Source: Cryobacterium shii (GTDB lineage Bacteria > Actinomycetota > Actinomycetes > Actinomycetales > Microbacteriaceae). From it: 55,623 bases of DNA. Made by a program: the position numbers and the translations under genes. A model generated the notes under the pieces. That model saw only the letters and a list, made by a program, of their open reading frames with translations, did no database searches and had not been told where the DNA came from. Shown piece after piece: positions 50,980 to 55,623 of the stretch (the first letter of the stretch is position 1; the number at the start of each line of letters is the position of its first letter). The stretch lies in NCBI RefSeq assembly GCF_004402595.1, contig NZ_SOFY01000089.1:1-55623 (forward strand), read 5' to 3'.

Positions 50980-51951
50980 ATGGACCTTCCGATGGTCGAG
51001 GTCGCGGCTCGCGCCATCATCCGTAATGTCGAGACGGTCATCGACGGCAAGCACGAGGCCGTGACCACGGCGCTGACGGTTCTCCTGGCCCAGGGCCATC
51101 TCCTGATCGAGGATGTCCCCGGCGTGGGGAAGACCATGCTGGCCAAGGCCCTCGCCAAATCGCTGGACTGCACCGTGAGCCGGATCCAGTTCACCCCCGA
51201 CCTGCTGCCGTCCGACGTGACCGGCGTGTCGGTGTTCAACCAGGTGGACCGCCGGTTCGAGTTCAAGCCCGGCGCCATCTTCGCGAACATCGTGATCGGT
51301 GACGAGATCAACCGGGCGAGTCCGAAGACCCAGTCGGCGCTGCTGGAGTGCATGGAGGAACGCCAGGTCACCGTGGACGGCTTCACCTATCTGCTGCCGG
51401 TGCCGTTCACGGTCGTCGCGACGCAGAACCCGATCGAGATGGAAGGCACCTACGCCCTGCCGGAGGCCCAGCGGGACCGGTTCATGGCCCGCATCTCGAT
51501 GGGGTATCCCGACACGGAGTCGGAGCTGATGATGCTCGATTCCCGGGACGCCACGAGCCCGCTGGACGGCATCGAGGCCGTCGTGTCCGGCGCGCAGCTG
51601 CGGGGCATGATGACGGCGGCCCGCGCCGTGTTCGCGTCCGCCGCGGTCAAGGAATACGCGGTCAGCCTGGTTCGGGCCACCCGCGACGACCGCGACCTGC
51701 GTCTGGGGGCGAGCCCCCGGGCCACCCTGCAACTCATTCGCGTGGCCAAGGCCCAGGCGGCCCTGCAGGGACGTGAGTACGTGCTTCCGGACGACATCGA
51801 CTCGCTGGCTCTGGCCGTGCTCAGCCACCGGCTGATGGCCAGCGGTCGCGTGCTCGGTCACCACCAGGACAGTGGGCCTCTGATCGAGGAGATCGTGCGG
51901 CGGATCATCGCCGAGACCCCCGTGCCGCTCGGTCCCGCCGGACTCCACTGA
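50980..51951 (+). CDS. MoxR family AAA+ ATPase (module 2)
   Basis: A 323-residue MoxR ATPase closely similar to the one at 32030: Walker A EDVPGVGKT, Walker B VIGDEINRASPKTQ, VATQNPIEMEGTYALPEAQ and DRF. The ATG at 50980 is chosen for GAGGAG six bases upstream; the frame is open from a GTG at 50890 that overlaps coaD, but that part is not MoxR-like. It is five bases before the DUF58 gene and heads the second module. Confidence 0.93.
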   Translation: MDLPMVEVAARAIIRNVETVIDGKHEAVTTALTVLLAQGHLLIEDVPGVGKTMLAKALAKSLDCTVSRIQFTPDLLPSDVTGVSVFNQVDRRFEFKPGAIFANIVIGDEINRASPKTQSALLECMEERQVTVDGFTYLLPVPFTVVATQNPIEMEGTYALPEAQRDRFMARISMGYPDTESELMMLDSRDATSPLDGIEAVVSGAQLRGMMTAARAVFASAAVKEYAVSLVRATRDDRDLRLGASPRATLQLIRVAKAQAALQGREYVLPDDIDSLALAVLSHRLMASGRVLGHHQDSGPLIEEIVRRIIAETPVPLGPAGLH

Positions 51952-51956
51952 TTCCG

Positions 51957-53435
51957 ATGCCAGCCCAGCAGCGGCGCGGCCGACCGGTCTGGTTCCCCCG
52001 GCTCACCGTCCGCGGGGGGATGTTCCTCGTCACCGGGGCCCCGCTGCTCCTCTACTCGCTGGTCAGCAATCAACGCGATCTCCTGTTCGTCGCCTGTCTG
52101 CTTCTGGTGGTCCCGGTCGTCGCCGTCGCTTACGTTTCCGTGCGACCCGTGCGGCTCCAGGTCACCCGCACGTTCCACCCGCCCGTCGTGGCCGCCGGGG
52201 GGGAAACCACCGTGGCGCTCACCCTCTGCAATCTCTCGTCCCGGGCCGTGACCGGCCTGCGGTGGCGGGATGCGGCCCCGGAAGCCCTGGCCGTGCCGCC
52301 CGGAGCGACGCTGCCGGTGCTCGACCGATTCGAGGGCGGCGCGGCCGACGGGGCCGACACCGTGCACCTCGATTACCGCGTGACGCCCCGGCGCCGGGGC
52401 GTCTACCCCTGTGGGCCGGCCCTGATCGGGCAGCCCGATCCCTTCGGCCTGACCGTCGGCGAGTGGACGGTGGGGGAGCCGCAGGACCTGGTCGTCACGC
52501 CCCGCGTCACCGACCTGGCCGGTCGGGGCCTGGAGAGCGTCCGTGGCGACGGCGAGGTGCCGGAGCGGCTGCGCCACGTGCACCACAACTCGGATCAGCT
52601 GATCGCCCGCGAGTACCGGCCGGGCGACCAGCTGCGCCGGGTGAACTGGCCGGCCACCGCGCGCCACGGCGAGATCATGGTGCGGCAGGAGGAGGAACAG
52701 AGCAAGCCGCGGGCCCGTCTCGTGTTCGACACGGCCCTGCACGGACGACGGAAACGGATGCCCGACCCGGGCGGGCACCAGGGCCTCCGCCACGACCCGG
52801 CCTTCGATGTGGCCGTCGAGCTCGTCGCATCCGTCGGCGCCCACCTGCTCGAGGCCGGCTACCAGCTGGACCTGATCGAGCTGGGCCCCGGCCGGCTTGC
52901 CCCGGCCAGCGCCCGCGCGGGTGGCGGCCTGCGCGGCGACCCCGGCGACGTGCGGGAACTGGTGTTCCGCGAACCGGGGGAGGTTCGGTCCCTGCTCGTC
53001 CTGCTGGCCGGCATCGAACCGCCGGACCCGGATGAGCCGGCGGACCCGGATGAGCCGCCGGACCCGGATGAGCCGGCGGACACCCACGAGCCGGCGGCCA
53101 CCCCCGGACCGGCGAGTGCGGCCGGGGCGACGCGCCCGGCGGATGCGGCCGGGGCGACGGGGAGGCCACGGATGCCCCTGTCCCCGCTCGGCCGTATGCT
53201 GCCGACCTTCGCGGTGCTGGTCGACATCGACGCGCAGGACACGGACGAACTCGCTCACCTGGCCTCCCGGAGCCGGTCCTCCGTCGCCTTCGTGCTGGAC
53301 CCCATGAACCCGGAGTCCGTGGCGCGGCTGCGGGACGCCGGCTGGCGCTGCGTGCGCCTGCAAACGGCGCGGGACATCCCGGGCGCCTGGGTGGCCGCCG
53401 TCGGGGAAAGGCAGGCCGCTGATGACGGCGCCTGA
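51957..53435 (+). CDS. DUF58 (vWA-like) membrane protein (module 2)
   Basis: A 492-residue protein with two N-terminal membrane helices (GMFLVTGAPLLLYSLVS and LLFVACLLLVVPVVAVAYV), a beta-rich segment, the DUF58 motif IAREYRPGDQLRRVNWPATA and a vWA-like C-terminal half. A Pro/Asp/Glu repeat (PDPDEPADPDEP) interrupts that half near residues 355-385, absent from the module 1 homologue. Its end overlaps the next gene by 14 bases. Confidence 0.88.
   Translation: MPAQQRRGRPVWFPRLTVRGGMFLVTGAPLLLYSLVSNQRDLLFVACLLLVVPVVAVAYVSVRPVRLQVTRTFHPPVVAAGGETTVALTLCNLSSRAVTGLRWRDAAPEALAVPPGATLPVLDRFEGGAADGADTVHLDYRVTPRRRGVYPCGPALIGQPDPFGLTVGEWTVGEPQDLVVTPRVTDLAGRGLESVRGDGEVPERLRHVHHNSDQLIAREYRPGDQLRRVNWPATARHGEIMVRQEEEQSKPRARLVFDTALHGRRKRMPDPGGHQGLRHDPAFDVAVELVASVGAHLLEAGYQLDLIELGPGRLAPASARAGGGLRGDPGDVRELVFREPGEVRSLLVLLAGIEPPDPDEPADPDEPPDPDEPADTHEPAATPGPASAAGATRPADAAGATGRPRMPLSPLGRMLPTFAVLVDIDAQDTDELAHLASRSRSSVAFVLDPMNPESVARLRDAGWRCVRLQTARDIPGAWVAAVGERQAADDGA
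53022..53083 (+). repeat. 18-base tandem repeat in the module 2 DUF58 gene
   Basis: Three near-identical copies of GCCGGACCCGGATGAGCC, followed by a diverged fourth, encode PDPDEP units. The unit length keeps the frame, so copy number may vary between strains. Confidence 0.85.
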
Positions 53436-55623
53436 GGCCCGGCTGCCGGCCCGCGCGCCTGGCCCCGCTCCTGCCCCCCTGCCGGCGCGCCCGTCCCGGC
53501 GCCGCGCCTCCGCCGACTGGCCGCTCGTGATCGCGGTGCTGGTGCTGCTGTTGATCGCCCAGGGGGCTCTCGGCCCCCTGCTGCTCGGCACCGGCTGGTG
53601 GTGGCTGATGGCGATCGTGTCGAGCGTCGTGCTCTTGGGGTCGGCCGGGCTGCGCCGCCTCGGGCTGAGCGCCGCGCTGATGCCCCTCGCCGGCTTCGGG
53701 ATGCTGCTGGCCGCCCTGACCCTGGTGTTCGGGGCCGGAACGGGGCTGCTCTGGCTGATCCCCAGCCTGGACACACTGGACCGGTTCCGGGAGCTGACGG
53801 TCGATGGGGCGATCTCCGTCGAGCGGCAGGGCACGCCGGCTGACGCGGTGCCGGGCATCCTGTTCCTGCTCTGCGTGGGGGCGGGAGCGCTCGCGATCCT
53901 GGCATACGCGCTGGCCGTCATCGCGCGGGTGCCGGCGCTCGCCGGGCTGCCGGCGCTTGTTCCCCTCCTCGTTCCCGGTCTCATCCGTTCGGGCGGAGCC
54001 GAGCCGGCCGCCCTGGCGCTCGCGGGCGCCGCCTACCTGGTGCTGCTCCGGGTCGACGTGCGGATGAGCGGCACCCGGCATGCGGCCCGGCCGTCGGCCG
54101 GGCCGGGCGCGCCCCGGGTTTTCTCGCCCGTGCGGCGCCGCGGCCCCGGCCCGCTCTGGGGTGCGCTGGGTGTGGGCGGTGTGGCCCTCGCCGCCGCGAT
54201 GGTGCTGAGCGTGGCCATCCCGGCGTTCCCGGGCAATGGCGTCGCCGGGCGCCCGAGCAGTGCCCTGCTGTTCGGCAACGGCGTCAGCCCGATGATCAAC
54301 CTGGGCGAGGACCTGCGCCGCCCGACGGCGCGGCCGGTCCTGCACTATCGCACGACGGCGACGAGGGCGCCCTACCTCCGGCTGCTCACCCTGGACGAGT
54401 TCTCCGGCCGCGACTGGAGTTCCCGCCTCTTTCCGTCCAATTCCGCGAACACCGTGGACAAGATCGCCCTGCCGCCGGGCCTGTTGAACTCAGTGGCCGT
54501 CACCGAGACCCGCACGAACATCGTCGTGGACGGCCTGTCGGCGCGCTGGCTGCCGATCCCGGCGCCGGCCCGCTCGATCACGGGGCTGGCCGGGGCCTGG
54601 TACTGGAACGGGTCGAACGGGTCGATCACCAGCCCGAACGACACGACCCGCGGCCAGGAGTACACCGTCATCGCGCTGAACCTGGCGCCGACCAGGGACC
54701 AGCTGAGGGGCTCGGGCAGCGACTACCCGTCAAGCGTACAGCGGAGTCTCCGGCTGCCCGCGGACAGCCCGCCCCGGATCGCGGAGACCGCGCGGCAGGT
54801 CACGGCCGGCACCGACACGGCCTATGACGCGGCCCTGGCGCTGCAGACGTACCTCCGCGGCGAGGAATTCAGCTACGACACCGAGGCTCCGGCCAAGGCC
54901 GGCTTCGACGGCGGCGGCGTGGATGTCGTCAGCACCTTCCTCGAGGTGAAGACCGGGTACTGCGTGCACTTCTCCTCGGCCATGGCCGTGATGGCCCGCT
55001 CCATCGGCATTCCCGCCCGGATCGCGGTCGGCTACCAGCCCGGCACGCTCTCCGCCTCCAGCTCGATCGCCGGGACGGGACGGTACAGCGTGGACTCCCA
55101 TGACCTGCACGCCTGGCCGGAACTGTACTTCGCCGGGGTCGGCTGGGTGCCGTTCGAACCGACGCCGGGGCGCGGGGCGCTGCCCGAATACACCCGCACA
55201 ATGGATGCCGCCCAGACTCCGGGCGGCCAGGGCGGGACCGCCGGGTCCGCACGGCCTGGCATCACCGACGATCCCGCGGCGACCGATCCCGGCGCCCGCG
55301 GCGGCTCCGCGGACACCCGCCAGGAACCCGTCACCGTGCTGCGCCTCATCCTGGTCCTCGTCGGGGTGATCGCGTTGCTGCTGCTGCCGGCGATCGGCCG
55401 GGTCGAGCGGCGGCGACAGCGACGGCGTCGGATCCTGGCCGGCCGCGCGGGGGCCGCGGAGGCCTGGCAGGAGCTCACCGACCTCGCCGTCGACCACGGC
55501 ATCCCCGTGCGCGCGACCGAGACGCCGCGGGAGTTCGCGGCGCGCCTGCGGTCGCTGCCGGGGCTCGCGCCGCCGGGGGAGCGACCGGGGGAGCCGTCGG
55601 GGGAGCCGCAGCGCGCGCCGCCC
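53422..55623 (+). CDS. TgpA-like transglutaminase (module 2, partial at window end)
   Basis: The open frame starts at ATG 53422 inside the DUF58 gene and runs to the window edge (734 codons, no stop). About six N-terminal membrane helices (35-260) precede an extracellular domain. The transglutaminase core has Cys514 in KTGYCVHFSSAMAVMARSIG, His563 in SHDLHAWPELYF and an acidic Glu579 in GWVPFEPTPG, so a catalytic triad is present, unlike the homologue at 34293. A further helix (LRLILVLVGVIALLLLPAIG, about residues 635-655) and a basic cytoplasmic tail follow. It probably acts on envelope peptides or proteins. Coupled with the MoxR and DUF58 genes. Confidence 0.92.
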   Translation, partial: MTAPEARLPARAPGPAPAPLPARPSRRRASADWPLVIAVLVLLLIAQGALGPLLLGTGWWWLMAIVSSVVLLGSAGLRRLGLSAALMPLAGFGMLLAALTLVFGAGTGLLWLIPSLDTLDRFRELTVDGAISVERQGTPADAVPGILFLLCVGAGALAILAYALAVIARVPALAGLPALVPLLVPGLIRSGGAEPAALALAGAAYLVLLRVDVRMSGTRHAARPSAGPGAPRVFSPVRRRGPGPLWGALGVGGVALAAAMVLSVAIPAFPGNGVAGRPSSALLFGNGVSPMINLGEDLRRPTARPVLHYRTTATRAPYLRLLTLDEFSGRDWSSRLFPSNSANTVDKIALPPGLLNSVAVTETRTNIVVDGLSARWLPIPAPARSITGLAGAWYWNGSNGSITSPNDTTRGQEYTVIALNLAPTRDQLRGSGSDYPSSVQRSLRLPADSPPRIAETARQVTAGTDTAYDAALALQTYLRGEEFSYDTEAPAKAGFDGGGVDVVSTFLEVKTGYCVHFSSAMAVMARSIGIPARIAVGYQPGTLSASSSIAGTGRYSVDSHDLHAWPELYFAGVGWVPFEPTPGRGALPEYTRTMDAAQTPGGQGGTAGSARPGITDDPAATDPGARGGSADTRQEPVTVLRLILVLVGVIALLLLPAIGRVERRRQRRRRILAGRAGAAEAWQELTDLAVDHGIPVRATETPREFAARLRSLPGLAPPGERPGEPSGEPQRAPP

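Overview
The window is GC-rich chromosomal DNA of an actinobacterium. GTG/TTG starts, ATGA-type stop/start overlaps, a PucR/ald/cycA alanine locus, and the chain leuC-leuD-murA-plsC-gpsA-ddl ... thiL-rsmD-recG-coaD followed by MoxR/DUF58/transglutaminase genes suggest family Microbacteriaceae (Cryobacterium- or Leifsonia-like). The genus is inferred from gene order and protein style only, with no search run.

Layout. 1-1 kb: small, partly decayed minus-strand operon (41-aa Cys protein, a TGA-interrupted ORF, a frameshifted membrane ORF) behind a CsoR-family-like operator. 1.2-5.1 kb: fatty-acid cluster (TetR, acyl-CoA ligase, thiolase) with only the C-terminal tail of an acyl-CoA dehydrogenase left. 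5.2-10.3 kb: FAD oxidoreductase, SRPBCC protein, LolA/RseB-like secreted protein, ABC exporter. 10.4-14.6 kb: alanine locus (cycA-like permease, PucR regulator, ald). 14.7-19.2 kb: minus-strand TetR, MacB-type ABC pair and a membrane protein built of Gly heptad repeats. 19.5-22.6 kb: MBL hydrolase, diacylglycerol-kinase-like lipid kinase, tRNA-Glu(CTC), and a yybP-ykoY-like Mn riboswitch before a TerC gene.

22.6-37.2 kb is a co-directional cluster: PP2C phosphatase, FHA protein, Ser/Thr kinase, a 1775-residue surface protein with about 11 Ig/cadherin-like repeats and two FN3 domains, MoxR AAA+ ATPase, DUF58, a transglutaminase-like membrane protein that has lost all three catalytic residues, and a second FHA protein. 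It reads as a Ser/Thr-phosphorylation-linked cell-envelope system. A second MoxR-DUF58-transglutaminase set at 51.0-55.6 kb keeps the catalytic Cys and His, so the window holds an apparently inactive and an apparently active paralogous module.

37.2-50.9 kb is a housekeeping core: a leucine-rich leader peptide with an attenuator-like hairpin before leuCD, then murA, plsC, gpsA, ddl, a thiosulfate-uptake-like pair (tsuA/tsuB), a DUF3515 lipoprotein, thiL, rsmD, recG and coaD. Two kinds of intergenic hairpin recur at gene ends. The window ends inside the second transglutaminase gene.
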